The notes beneath the pieces are model-generated. The model was not told the DNA's origin and made no database searches. It saw only the letters and a program-made list of their open reading frames with translations. A program made the position numbers and the translations under genes. This document shows, piece after piece, positions 17,250 through 28,191 of a stretch of DNA of 64,000 nt; positions within the stretch are counted from its first letter, which is position 1, and every line of letters starts with the position of its first letter. The stretch is taken from NCBI GenBank assembly GCA_963786945.1, contig CAWBAO010000004.1, positions 1 through 64,000 on the forward strand. Direction: 5' to 3'. This DNA comes from JADKCZ01 sp963786945 (GTDB taxonomy: Bacteria > Myxococcota > Myxococcia > Myxococcales > Anaeromyxobacteraceae).

Positions 17250-19301
17250 TCACCTGAGCACGAGCTCCACGTTGTCGACCCAGAGCGTCGAGGGCCCGTC
17301 GGTCCATGAACCGGGGATGGTGATGACGGAGACCTGGCTGGCACGAAGGACCTCGAGAATCCTCGTCGGTTGCCGGCCTCACCCCCAGCTGGTCTCGCAC
17401 GCTCCATCCAGCAGGATCCACGAGGCTGAAGCTCACCGTCGACCAGGACGGTCCCAGCGAGGCCGGGAGATCGTGCTCGAGGCCGTTGATGACGAGCGGG
17501 GGGACCGGAATCGGAGCCCCGGTCCCTTCGTACCTGAGGTCCAGTCGGACCAGCCCGAGATCCGGAGCGTCGAAGGGCGGAGGTCGATACAGGAAGATGC
17601 TCTCGGGGACCGGGCCCCCGCTCCCTGAATAGCGCAGCGCGCCCCCCGGATGCCCCTCGCCTGCGCCCCACGCGAGCCCCTGCGTCCCTCCCGGGCTGGT
17701 CATCGACCAGCCGAGCCCTTCCTCGAAGTCTGCCAGCGGCAGGACCTTCGATGCGGCAACCACCAGTCCAGGCACCACCATCGGGCATGGCCCTTCGTCG
17801 GTCACGCGAACCACGTAGTCGCCGGGAGGCAGGGTCCCCGGAAGCGTGAAGGTGATCCCGTAGAGCTCGTACTGGAACGGGAGCCCGCTGATCGGCGGGA
17901 CGCCTGCCGACGGGTTGACCGGCGCCACCGTGACGTCAGTGACGCCACCGGTCAGCTGCTCGATGTCCGGCACGGTGAGGACATGGGAATCGCCCGCCGC
18001 CACCAGGCGCGGCACCAGCGGCCCGGACCAGGCTGGCGTCCAGGACGGGATGCTCACCGGTGCCGACGAGGAGCGCGGGGCCGTGTCCGACACCACGGTC
18101 ACCTGGAGGTCGCCTCGCATCAGGGGCGGGTCCGTGATCAGGATGTCACGGCAAGGGGTGGTGCCGGCCGACTCGCACGAAGCCTGCATCCAGAGTCCAC
18201 CGGCGTAGGCATTCACCGGGCCCACGAAGCCCGTCCCGAACAGGCGGAGGCGGCCACCTCCGCAGGAGATGGCAGGCGACCACGACGTCACCACCGGACG
18301 GGGCGCCACCTGGATCGAGACCGACGACGCACACCCGTTCCGGTAGTCGACCTGCACCTGGTGCGCGCCCGCCGAGGTGGACTGGGGCAACCAGAATTCA
18401 GTGCCGACGCACGACACCACGTCGCCCGGGCTGCAGGTGCTCGAGAGCTCGACCGGGAGACCGTCGAGCGTCACCAGCGGAGGCGCGTCGGCTCGAAGAC
18501 CAGGCCGCCCTGGATGGAGACCCAGGCGGGTCCGGTCGACACCGAGTACGGGCGCGGCGGCGGCTGGAGCGCGGGGGCACCCTGGACCTGGAAGCGCCTG
18601 GGCCACCCGGCAGCCGGATCACCCGGATACGGGGAGTCCGAATCGACCGCAATCACCGCACCTTCGGACGCCGGCGGGAGGGGCGCCCGGAGACCCGAAC
18701 AGAGCGAGACGGCCGCCCGGCTGAAGGCCACGGCACGACACCCCTCACCCGTCGTCGGGGTCGCGACCTTGTGGGCCCCGGTGATCGAGAGCGCCTGACT
18801 CCGCCCATCCACCACGGGGATGTCGCTGCCGGTGAGGAGGATGTCGGTTCCAGACGGATCCACGTTGCAGATGAGCCTCCGCTGGAGGGGCCCCCAGGTC
18901 GGCGCGGGGAGCACCAGGAGCGCCTCCGGGAGGGCGTAGGACTGGTGCTGGGCCACCGACAGCGTCAGGTCGTAGACGCCGGGCGCCATGGTCGAGGTGT
19001 CGACGCTGATGGTGGCCTGCTCGGTGCCCCTGCTCGGCGCCGTCGCCGTTCCGCCGACGACCCTGGCCTCGCCGTGGGCAGCCGTCCCGTCGACCCCGCG
19101 GACCAGCGTGAGCTCGACCAGCACGTCGTTCGTGGAGGCCCCCTTGGGCACGAAGCCGTGGCCTTCGATGCGCAGCTCGATGCCGCCGCTCCTGGCCACG
19201 ACGCTTGGCGACGAGGAGGTCACGCCGGGGACCGGCCGCGTGGTCTTGCCGCACCCGGCCAGGATGAGGGGGACCAGCAGGACTGTCGCCCTTCGACCCA
19301 T
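17250..19301 (-). pseudogene. Large IPT/TIG-type lipoprotein, broken by about two frameshifts
   Basis: Starts at ATG 19301 with a lipoprotein signal (ATVLLVPLILAGC) and runs about 680 residues when repaired. The first module (SPSVVARSGGIELRIEGHGFVP) has the pattern of an IPT/TIG immunoglobulin fold; later parts include 'GGGRLRLFGTGFVGP', a second TIG-like motif, and a C-terminal jelly-roll-like region (LADFEEGLGWS, then WTDGPSTLWVDNVEL), common in carbohydrate-binding modules. Two single-base shifts are inferred: near 18488, where VFEP must join DAPPLVTLDG, and near 17368, where VRPATD must join RILEVLRAS; the repaired C-terminus is NVELVLR with TGA at 17250. A surface lipoprotein is the best guess. 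It precedes the other broken lipoprotein in a probable operon. Confidence 0.62.
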
Positions 19302-19539
19302 CTGCGATCCCCAGGGGAGGCCGGATGACGCCCCATCCACCATCATTTTGCGGATAGTACGAGAGGCGACGCTGCCACGAGGTGCCCCCCGGGGCAAGCC
19401 CTTCCGAGAGGCCTCGGCGGCACCGCCAGCGTGGCCAGCCTGGTTGGTCGAAGGAGCCCCGGACACGGCGAGGCGCCCGCGGCCGCCGCGGGCCGAGGAC
19501 GGCGACGGGGGCGCCTCTCCGCGCCGGGACCTGAGGGGC

Positions 19540-21318
<1,779 letters not shown>

Positions 21319-21379
21319 GTCTGCCTCCCTGTCGAACCTGGTGACGTCGTCGTGGATGGTGGGCCGCGGGCCGCCCCGC

Positions 21380-22552
21380 TCAGGCCCGCTCGAAGATGCC
21401 GGCGGCGCCCATGCCGCCGCCGATGCACATGGAGACGGCGCCGTAGCGGCCGCCGGTCCGCTTCAGCTCGTTGAGCAGGGTCGCGGTGAGCTTGGCCCCG
21501 GTGCAGCCCAGCGGGTGGCCGAGCGCGATGGCGCCGCCGTTGACGTTGACGCGGGCGGGGTCGAGGCCGAGGGCGCGGACGCAGGCCAGCGACTGGGCGG
21601 CGAAGGCCTCGTTGAGCTCGATGGCGGAGAGATCCTCCAGCTTGAGGCCGGTCCGCTTGAGGACCGCCGGGATGGCCTCGACCGGGCCGATGCCCATCAG
21701 CTCGGGCGGCACGCCGCGGACGGCGAAGCCGACGAAGCGGGCCAGCGGCTGGGCGCCGGACTGCTTGAGGAAGGCCTCCGAGACCACCATCACCGCGGCG
21801 GCCCCGTCGGTCATCTGCGAGGCGTTCCCGGCGGTGACGGTGCCGCCCAGCTTGAAGGCCGGCTTGAGCCGGGCCAGCCCCTCGGCGGTGGTGTCGCGGC
21901 GGATCCCCTCGTCGGCGGTGAAGCGCTCGGTGCGGCGCTGCAGCTTGCCCTTCACCAGGCCGACCGCCTCCACCTCCACCGGCACCAGCTCGTCCTGGAA
22001 CTTGCCGGCCTCCTGGGCCGCGGCGGCCCGCCGGTGGCTCTCGGCGGCGAAGGCGTCCTGGTCGGCGCGGGAGACCGCGTACTTCTCGGCCACCAGCTCG
22101 GCGGTGATGCCCATGGAGGCGTAGGACTCCGGCCAGGCGCCCACCAGCCCCGGGTTGGCGCTGAACTTCTGCCCGCCCATGGGCACCAGGCTCATGCTCT
22201 CGGCGCCCCCGGCGATGATGCAGTCGGCGCCGCCGGACATGATGCGCTCGGCGGCGGTGGCGATGGACTGCAGGCCGGAGGCGCAGAAGCGGTTCACGGT
22301 CTGGGCCGGCACCTGGTAGGGCAGGCCGGCCTTGAAGGAGGCCACCCGGGCCAGGTTCATCCCCTGCTCCCCCTCCGGGAAGGCGCAGCCGAGGATGACG
22401 TCCTCGACCAGCATGGGGTCGATCCCGGTCCGCTCCAGCAGCGCCTTGATGGCCACGGCGGCCAGGTCGTCGGTGCGGACGTCCTTCAGCTTCCCCTTCT
22501 TGGCCTTGCCACCCGGGGTGCGGACCGCGGCGAGGACGTAGGCAGCGCTCAT
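21380..22552 (-). CDS. fadA: Acetyl-CoA acyltransferase (3-ketoacyl-CoA thiolase)
   Basis: A 390-residue type II thiolase that cleaves 3-ketoacyl-CoA with CoA to acetyl-CoA and a shortened acyl-CoA. The acyl-accepting Cys lies in NRFCASGLQ (about residue 90), the conserved NEAFA motif is present, His is in GGAIALGHPLGCTGA and the second catalytic Cys in MCIGGGMG near the C-terminus. Length is typical. It lies 50 bp after fadN and 61 bp before fadE, so the three are one operon, the same order as the Bacillus fadNAE operon. The ATG gives MSAAYVLAAVRTP. Confidence 0.95.
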   Translation of the reverse strand: MSAAYVLAAVRTPGGKAKKGKLKDVRTDDLAAVAIKALLERTGIDPMLVEDVILGCAFPEGEQGMNLARVASFKAGLPYQVPAQTVNRFCASGLQSIATAAERIMSGGADCIIAGGAESMSLVPMGGQKFSANPGLVGAWPESYASMGITAELVAEKYAVSRADQDAFAAESHRRAAAAQEAGKFQDELVPVEVEAVGLVKGKLQRRTERFTADEGIRRDTTAEGLARLKPAFKLGGTVTAGNASQMTDGAAAVMVVSEAFLKQSGAQPLARFVGFAVRGVPPELMGIGPVEAIPAVLKRTGLKLEDLSAIELNEAFAAQSLACVRALGLDPARVNVNGGAIALGHPLGCTGAKLTATLLNELKRTGGRYGAVSMCIGGGMGAAGIFERA

Positions 22553-22602
22553 CGGGAATCTCCGTAGGTTCGGGTCGAGAGGGTCATGGCGGGCGCCGGC
22601 GC

Positions 22603-25011
22603 TCAGTTGCGGAGCGGCTTCCCCTTCTTGAGCATGTGCTGGATCCGCTCCAGGGTCTTGCGCTCGCCGCAGAGCTTGAGGAAGGCCTCGCGCTCCAGGT
22701 CGAGGAACCACTGCTCGGTGACCACCGTGCCGGCCGGCAGGTCCCCGCCGGTGATGACGTGGGCGATGGTCTTGCCCAGCTGCTCCTCGTAGGCGGTGAT
22801 GAAGCCGCCCATGCGCATGTTCCAGAGCTGCGAGGCCAGGCTGGCGGCCACGCTGCGCCCCGGCGCCTTCAGGTCGGTGGCCGGCTGCGAGGGGCGGTAG
22901 TTGGCGGCCAGCGCCAGCACCCGCAGCTTGGCGTCGTGGATGAGCTGGTCGGCGCCGAGGGTGATGGTGTCCCCCTGGCGCAGCAGCCCCATGGGCGCGA
23001 GCTCGGCGGCCGAGGTGCCGACCTTGGCCATGGCGATGGTGGAGAAGTTCTTGAAGAGGAAGGGCGAGACGTCGGTCTCCCACTGGTCGGCGAGCCGGAC
23101 GGCGCGCAGGGCCAGCTCCTTGGTGCCGCCGCCGGCGGGCAGCAGCCCCACGCCGATCTCGACCAGCCCCATGTAGGTCTCGGCGTGGGCGACGATGGCG
23201 TCGGAGTGGAGGCAGACCTCGCACCCGCCGCCCAGCGCCAGGCCGTGGGGCGCGGCCACCACCGGCACGCGGGCGTACTTCACGGCCATCATGGCCCGCT
23301 GGAAGGCGCTCACCGTGAGGGCGACCTCGTCCCACGCCCCCTCGGCGATGGCCATCACCAGCAGCGCCAGGTTGGCGCCGGCGGAGAAGTTGGTCCCCTG
23401 GTTGGCGATCACCAGCCCCTGCCCCTCGGCCTCGGCCCGGCGCACCGCCTTGTGGACCATGGCCAGCACGTCGTTCCCGATGGCGTTCATCTTGGTGTGG
23501 AACTCGAGGCAGAAGACGCCGTCGCCGAGGTCGTGGACCGAGGCCCCCGAGTTCCGCTCCACCACCTTCCCGGCCTTCTCCAGCAGCGTGAGGTCGAGCT
23601 GCCCGGCCGGCACCGGCACGTCCTTCCAGCCGCCGCCCAGCGGGTCGAAGTGGCGCTTGCGGCCGTCCTCGAAGGCGTAGAACCGCTCCACCTTCCTCAG
23701 CGCCGCCGGCACCGCCACCCCCTCGGCCTCGGCCCGCTTCACGAAGTCGGCCACGCCCACGGCGTCGAGCATCTCGAACGGCCCCAGCTCCCAGTTGAAG
23801 CCCCAGCGCATGGCGTTGTCGACGTTGACCACGTCGTCGGCGATCTCGGGGAGCCGGTTGAAGGCGTAGATGAGCGTGTCGCGCAGGTTGCGCCAGGCCA
23901 GCTGGGCGCCCTTGTCGCTCCCGGCCAGCACGGTGCGCAGCCGCCGGGCCGGGTCGTCGATCCCCTTGGCGGCCTCCACCGACGCGAACTTCGGCCGGCG
24001 GCTGGGGACGTACTCGCCCTTCTGGTGGTCGTAGAAGAAGGTCTCGGGCTTCTCTCCCTTGGTCTTCTTGAAGAAGCCCTGCTTGCTCTTGTTGCCGAGC
24101 AGCCCCTTCTGCACCATCTGCGCCATGAAGGCCGGCAGCTTGAAGACCTCGCGCTGCTCGTCCTTCGGCAGCAGCTCCCAGGAGTTGCTGGCCACGTGCA
24201 TCAGGGTGTCGATGCCCACCAGGTCGGCGGTGCGGAAGCAGGCGCTCTTGGGGCGGGCCGTGGCCGGGCCGGCCACCGCGTCGACCTCCTCCACGTCCAT
24301 CCCCAGCTCCTGCATGTGCTTCACCGCGTTGCAGATGGCGAAGACGCCGATCCGGTTGGCGACGAAGTTGGGCGTGTCCTTGCCGAAGACGATCCCCTTG
24401 CCGAGCCGGCGCCGGATGAAGCCGGCCATCCCCTCGGCCACGCCCGGGTCGGTGAAGCGGCTGGAGACGATCTCCAGCAGCTTCATGTAGCGGGGCGGGT
24501 TGAAGAAGTGGGTGACCAGGAAGCGCGGCCGCAGGGCCTCGGGGAGCGCCTCGGCCAGCTCGTTGACCGAGAGGCCGGAGGTGTTGGTGGAGAGGATGGC
24601 GCCCGGCTTCAGGTGGGGGGCGATCTTCTCCGCGAAGAGCGCCTTCTTGATGGCCATGTTCTCGATCACCACCTCGATGACCCAGTCGCACTCGCGCAGG
24701 CGGCCGAGGTCGTCCTCGAGGTTGCCCACCTCGATGCGGCCGAGATCGGCGGCCAGGAAGATGGGCGACGGCTTCAGCTTCTCCAGCGCGGCCAGGCCGG
24801 CGGCCGGGATGCGGTTGCGGACCGCGGCGTCCTGCAGCGTCAGCCCGGCGGCCGCCTCCTCGGCGGTGGGCGCCTTGGGGACGATGTCGAGCAGCAGGAC
24901 CTTGAGGCCCGCGTTGACCAGGTGGGCGGCGATGGTGCCGCCCATCACCCCCGCGCCCAGCACCGCCACCTTGTCGATGCGGGGGATCGAACCGCCAACC
25001 GTCGCGCTCAT
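22603..25011 (-). CDS. fadN: 3-hydroxyacyl-CoA dehydrogenase / enoyl-CoA hydratase fusion, FadN type
   Basis: An 802-residue bifunctional beta-oxidation enzyme. The N-terminal half is 3-hydroxyacyl-CoA dehydrogenase: NAD fold VAVLGAGVMGGTIAAHLVNAG (residues about 15-35) and the catalytic region STNTSGLSVNELAEALPE with FLVTHFFNPP. The C-terminal half (about 500-720) is crotonase-like with oxyanion-hole residues (IGNQGTNFSAGANL), GLALGGGCEVCLHSD and VEIGVGLLPAGGG, so both catalytic Glu positions appear present. This dehydrogenase-first order is the reverse of E. coli FadB and matches Bacillus FadN. It is the first gene of the operon; a sigma-54 promoter is visible about 80 bp upstream. Confidence 0.94.
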   Translation of the reverse strand: MSATVGGSIPRIDKVAVLGAGVMGGTIAAHLVNAGLKVLLLDIVPKAPTAEEAAAGLTLQDAAVRNRIPAAGLAALEKLKPSPIFLAADLGRIEVGNLEDDLGRLRECDWVIEVVIENMAIKKALFAEKIAPHLKPGAILSTNTSGLSVNELAEALPEALRPRFLVTHFFNPPRYMKLLEIVSSRFTDPGVAEGMAGFIRRRLGKGIVFGKDTPNFVANRIGVFAICNAVKHMQELGMDVEEVDAVAGPATARPKSACFRTADLVGIDTLMHVASNSWELLPKDEQREVFKLPAFMAQMVQKGLLGNKSKQGFFKKTKGEKPETFFYDHQKGEYVPSRRPKFASVEAAKGIDDPARRLRTVLAGSDKGAQLAWRNLRDTLIYAFNRLPEIADDVVNVDNAMRWGFNWELGPFEMLDAVGVADFVKRAEAEGVAVPAALRKVERFYAFEDGRKRHFDPLGGGWKDVPVPAGQLDLTLLEKAGKVVERNSGASVHDLGDGVFCLEFHTKMNAIGNDVLAMVHKAVRRAEAEGQGLVIANQGTNFSAGANLALLVMAIAEGAWDEVALTVSAFQRAMMAVKYARVPVVAAPHGLALGGGCEVCLHSDAIVAHAETYMGLVEIGVGLLPAGGGTKELALRAVRLADQWETDVSPFLFKNFSTIAMAKVGTSAAELAPMGLLRQGDTITLGADQLIHDAKLRVLALAANYRPSQPATDLKAPGRSVAASLASQLWNMRMGGFITAYEEQLGKTIAHVITGGDLPAGTVVTEQWFLDLEREAFLKLCGERKTLERIQHMLKKGKPLRN

Positions 25012-25091
25012 CTCGCCTCCTCGAAAGCTGTCGGACCACGTCGCTGTCGCCGCCGCCGCCCGGGTGCTGATTCCCGAGTCGGTCAGCGAGC

Positions 25092-25107
25092 TGCAACTGT
25101 CCGGCCA
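25092..25107 (-). promoter_or_regulatory. Sigma-54 (-24/-12) promoter of the fadNAE operon
   Basis: On the minus strand the sequence reads TGGCCGGACAGTTGCA. It matches the sigma-54 consensus TGGCACG-N4-TTGCW at both blocks, with GG and GC exactly 10 nt apart. Transcription would start near 25081, about 70 nt before the fadN ATG. A sigma-54 activator gene is divergent right upstream, which strengthens the call. Confidence 0.8.
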
Positions 25108-25109
25108 GT

Positions 25110-25129
25110 TGATTCGCAGGATGGAATCA
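25110..25129. promoter_or_regulatory. Inverted repeat just upstream of the fadN sigma-54 promoter
   Basis: TGATTC (25110-25115) and GAATCA (25124-25129) form perfect 6-bp arms with an 8-bp spacer, 3 bp upstream of the -24 element. It could be a repressor or accessory site, for instance a FadR-like acyl-CoA regulator; no such gene is seen nearby. Confidence 0.35.
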
Positions 25130-25186
25130 GGACATCAACTCATCGTCTCTATTGATCTTTTATTGGTAGTCTTGACTTGACTGGGT

Positions 25187-25222
25187 GACAGAGTGTCTCA
25201 TGCGGTGTCCCATGTTCGGGAC
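25187..25222. promoter_or_regulatory. Putative upstream activator sequence for the sigma-54 regulator
   Basis: About 80-115 bp upstream of the -24 element, the normal distance for an enhancer, there is a cluster of repeats: GACA-gag-TGTC (25187-25197), direct repeats GTGTCTCATG (25193-25202) and GTGTCCCATG (25205-25214) spaced 12 bp, and an inverted repeat GTCCC-N6-GGGAC (25207-25222). An AT-rich stretch (about 25148-25178), unusual for this window, lies between this cluster and the promoter and may allow bending. The site also sits just 5' of the regulator's own start, so autoregulation is possible. Confidence 0.45.
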
Positions 25223-25293
25223 GCAACTGTGCCAGCGCTGGTTCGATCGACTGGCACACCGCCCGCGCCAGCCCACCGTCCTCGAGGTCCCCC

Positions 25294-27222
25294 GTGCCGA
25301 CCACCGAACGACGCCCCGTCATCTGGGCCTTCAGCACCAGCCGGCTCCGCTCGGCCTTCGAGAGCGTGGCCCCGCTGCTGGCCGAGGACGCGGAGGTCCA
25401 CGTCTTCGACGGAGGCTTCGAGGAGGCGCTGGCCACCCTGCGGGCCCGGCGGGCCGCCGGCGAGCCGGTGGACGCCCTGGTGGCCGCCGGCGCCAACGGC
25501 GCCTACCTGCGCGACCACGCCGACGTGCCGGTGGTGGTGGTGGGCGCCTCCACCGTCGACACCATCGGCGCGCTGCTGCGGGCCCGCCAGTTCTCCTCCC
25601 GCATCGGGGTGGTCAACTTCTCCCGGGTCGTGACCGGCATCGACCAGCGCGGCTTCCTCATGGACGGGGCCACGGTCGAGCAGCGCCCCTACCTGACGCC
25701 CGAGGAGGCCCGGACCCAGGTGCTCGAGCTGGCCGCCCGGGGCTTCGAGGTGATCGTCGGCCCGGGCCCGGTCTGCGACCTGGCCGAGCAGGCCGGCCTC
25801 AAGGCGGTGCTCCTCTACGGGCAGGACTCGCTGGCCCAGGCCATCCGCCAGGCCATCGAGATCGCCCGGGTCACCCGCGCCGACGTGGCCCGGCACGCCC
25901 CGCTGCGGCTCGCCGTCGAGCAGCTGGAGCCGGGCCTCGCGGTGGTCGACCTCGACGAGCGGGTCCTCTCGGCCAACGCCGCGCTGCTGCGGCTCCTCTC
26001 CCTGCCGCCGCTCGAGGTGCTGGGGCGGCCGCTCTCGGCGGTGGCCCCGGCGCTGGGGCTGGCCCGCGTCCTCGAGGCCGGCATCGCCGAGACCGACACG
26101 CTGGAGCGGGTCGGCGGCCGCTCCATGCTGGTGAGCCGGACGCCGCTGCGCGACCACGGCACGCTGCGCGGCGCCATGGTCCTGTGCCAGGAGGCCAGCG
26201 CCATCCAGCGGATGGAGCGGCGGCTGCGCTCCCAGCACCGGCCGACGCGCTTCGAGGCCCGCTACACGCTGGGCGCCATCGTGGGGACCTCGCCGGCCAT
26301 CCGCGGGGTGCGCGCCATGGCGGAGCGGTACGCGCGCACCGACGCCACCGTGCTCATCTCCGGCGAGAGCGGCACCGGGAAGGAGATGGTGGCGCAGGGG
26401 ATCCACGCGGCCGGGCGGCGGCGCGACCACCCCTTCGTGGCCATCAACTGCGCCGCCTTCCCCGAGACCCTGCTGGAGTCGGAGCTGTTCGGCTACGAGG
26501 AGGGGGCCTTCACCGGGTCCCGCCGGGGCGGCCGGCCCGGCCTCTTCGAGGCCGCCCACCTCGGCACCATCTTCCTCGACGAGGTGGGCGACGTGCCGCT
26601 GACGCTGCAGTCGCGCCTGCTGCGCGTGCTGCAGGAGCGGCAGGTGCTGCGGCTCGGCAGCAACGATCCGACGCCGGTGGACGTGCGCGTCATCGCCGCC
26701 ACCCACCGCGACCTGCGCGCGGCGGTGGCGGCCGGCCAGTTCCGCGACGACCTCTACTTCCGGCTCCACATCCTCCCCATCCACCTGCCGCCGCTGCGCG
26801 AGCGGCACGGCGACGTGGCCGCCATCGCCAGCGACCTGCTGCGGCGGGCCCTGACCCGCCACGGCGTCCCCGGTGCGCACGCCCGGGCCCTGTCGCGGGT
26901 GCTGCCCCGGCTCGAGGGCTACGCCTGGCCCGGCAACGTCCGCGAGCTGGAGAACGTGCTGGAGCGGGTGGCGGTGCTCTTCGCCGACGGGGCCATCTCC
27001 GACGACGAGCTGGACGTCGAGCTGCGGGCCGCGCTCCCCGAGCTGTTCGACGCCGGGGTGGCGGCGGCGCGCCCGCCGGACCTGCGCGCCACGCGCCAGG
27101 CCAGCGAGCGGCACCACGTCGAGCGGGTGGTGGCCGAGTGCGGCGGCAACCTGAGCGAGGCGGCCCGGCGCCTCGGGGTGGGGCGCTCGACGCTCTACCG
27201 CAAGCTGGCCGCGGCCCGCTGA
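25294..27222 (+). CDS. Sigma-54-dependent activator with PrpR_N sensory domain, probable regulator of fadNAE
   Basis: A 642-residue enhancer-binding protein. Residues about 1-200 match the PrpR_N-type sensory domain (PrpR of propionate catabolism), followed by a PAS-like region (about 205-310). The AAA+ domain (about 328-560) has Walker A GESGTGKE, Walker B GTIFLDEVGD, and the sigma-54-contact loop GAFTGS, where the usual last Ala is Ser. A Fis-type helix-turn-helix (NLSEAARRLGVGRSTLYRKL) closes the protein. Acyl-CoA or a related metabolite is the likely ligand. Start is a GTG at 25294 with GAGG upstream. Divergent from fadN across 282 bp that contain a sigma-54 promoter and enhancer-like repeats, so fadNAE is the obvious target. 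Confidence 0.9.
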   Translation: MPTTERRPVIWAFSTSRLRSAFESVAPLLAEDAEVHVFDGGFEEALATLRARRAAGEPVDALVAAGANGAYLRDHADVPVVVVGASTVDTIGALLRARQFSSRIGVVNFSRVVTGIDQRGFLMDGATVEQRPYLTPEEARTQVLELAARGFEVIVGPGPVCDLAEQAGLKAVLLYGQDSLAQAIRQAIEIARVTRADVARHAPLRLAVEQLEPGLAVVDLDERVLSANAALLRLLSLPPLEVLGRPLSAVAPALGLARVLEAGIAETDTLERVGGRSMLVSRTPLRDHGTLRGAMVLCQEASAIQRMERRLRSQHRPTRFEARYTLGAIVGTSPAIRGVRAMAERYARTDATVLISGESGTGKEMVAQGIHAAGRRRDHPFVAINCAAFPETLLESELFGYEEGAFTGSRRGGRPGLFEAAHLGTIFLDEVGDVPLTLQSRLLRVLQERQVLRLGSNDPTPVDVRVIAATHRDLRAAVAAGQFRDDLYFRLHILPIHLPPLRERHGDVAAIASDLLRRALTRHGVPGAHARALSRVLPRLEGYAWPGNVRELENVLERVAVLFADGAISDDELDVELRAALPELFDAGVAAARPPDLRATRQASERHHVERVVAECGGNLSEAARRLGVGRSTLYRKLAAAR

Positions 27223-27238
27223 GCCCCCGGTCGCTCCC

Positions 27239-28033
27239 TCACCGGGCCGCCTCCCCGTACTGCTCCGACAGCATCCTCTCCATCTGCCTCCGCTGCTCCG
27301 GGGGCAGGCCCTTGAGCGCCTCCCGCGCCTTGGCCATCGCCGCCTCCACCTCCCTGGCCTTCTCGGGAGGCACCATGACGGCCATCATCCCGACCTTGGC
27401 GTAGCCCGGCGGGACCGCCAGCCGCTGCGGGGCCACCCGCTCCGCCCTGGCCGCCACCAGCTCCATGGTCATCGCCTTCTCGTTCTTCTCGCCGTACTGC
27501 GTCCAGCGGACCGCGACGCCGTCCACGCCGGCCTTCGCCAGGGCCTGCGGCAGCCCCGAGGAGGGGTCGGACTGGAGGGCGGTGATGGGCATCTGGCCGA
27601 GCGAGCGGGTGAAGCACCCCTCGCCGTGCCCTCCCTCGGCCCGGGTGAGCCGGACCCGCTCGCAGCGGTACCCGGCCACGGTGTCGGGACCGAGCCGCTC
27701 GATGCCCCAGTGCCCTTCACCGCCCCCGGACCTGGCGTCGACCACCGCGTAGGTCCTGCTGCCGTCGTTGAGCAGGTAGGTGATGCCGGGCTCGGCGCGC
27801 AGGCTGAGCGTGGTCAGCTTCAGCGCGCCGGCCTTCCCCCCCTCCCCCATCTTCAGGTCGAGCTCGCTCCGGGAGCCGGACGGGCCGATCCAGACCACGG
27901 CCCGGCCGCCCATCCCGTGGGCGGAGCCGCCGGAGGCGATCGAGTAGTCGAGCCGTCCCTCGAAGTCGGCCAGCGCGGGGGGTGCCGCCAGGGACAGTGC
28001 GGCGGCGAGGGTCATGATGGAGCTGCGGGACAT
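27239..28033 (-). CDS. Exported DUF4412-like protein
   Basis: A 264-residue protein with a Sec signal peptide (AAALSLAAPPALA) and a beta-rich mature domain. The pattern 'FEGRLDYSI...', a 'YLLNDGSRTYAVVD' strand and 'VAGYRCERVRLT' is like the DUF4412 family of periplasmic proteins; function is not known. The C-terminal 60 residues are a charged helical region (ekarEVEAAMAKAREALKG). Sole Cys residues lie in YRCERV and GEGCFTR, possibly a disulfide. Convergent with the sigma-54 regulator and downstream of the exported protein at 28192. Confidence 0.72.
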   Translation of the reverse strand: MSRSSIMTLAAALSLAAPPALADFEGRLDYSIASGGSAHGMGGRAVVWIGPSGSRSELDLKMGEGGKAGALKLTTLSLRAEPGITYLLNDGSRTYAVVDARSGGGEGHWGIERLGPDTVAGYRCERVRLTRAEGGHGEGCFTRSLGQMPITALQSDPSSGLPQALAKAGVDGVAVRWTQYGEKNEKAMTMELVAARAERVAPQRLAVPPGYAKVGMMAVMVPPEKAREVEAAMAKAREALKGLPPEQRRQMERMLSEQYGEAAR

Positions 28034-28191
28034 GGTTCCTCCTCTCGGGCCGACCGGGCGGTCGGCGCCAGCGGGTGGTGAAGCGGCCCGGCAGGGACCC
28101 GGGCCAGCGGCCAGGGGCCGGCGGGTGTCCGGTGGGAGGCGGCCGGCGACGGCGGCTCCGGTGACGTTCTCCGCCAGGAGCGCACGCGCCG

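Noticed and set aside
25227..25240. TGGCACAG-TTGC on the minus strand as a second sigma-54 site
   Set aside because: The spacing between GG and GC is about 7 nt, not 10.
25252..25270. TGGCAC on the plus strand as a sigma-54 promoter for the activator
   Set aside because: There is no TTGC at the -12 distance (sequence is CCGC).
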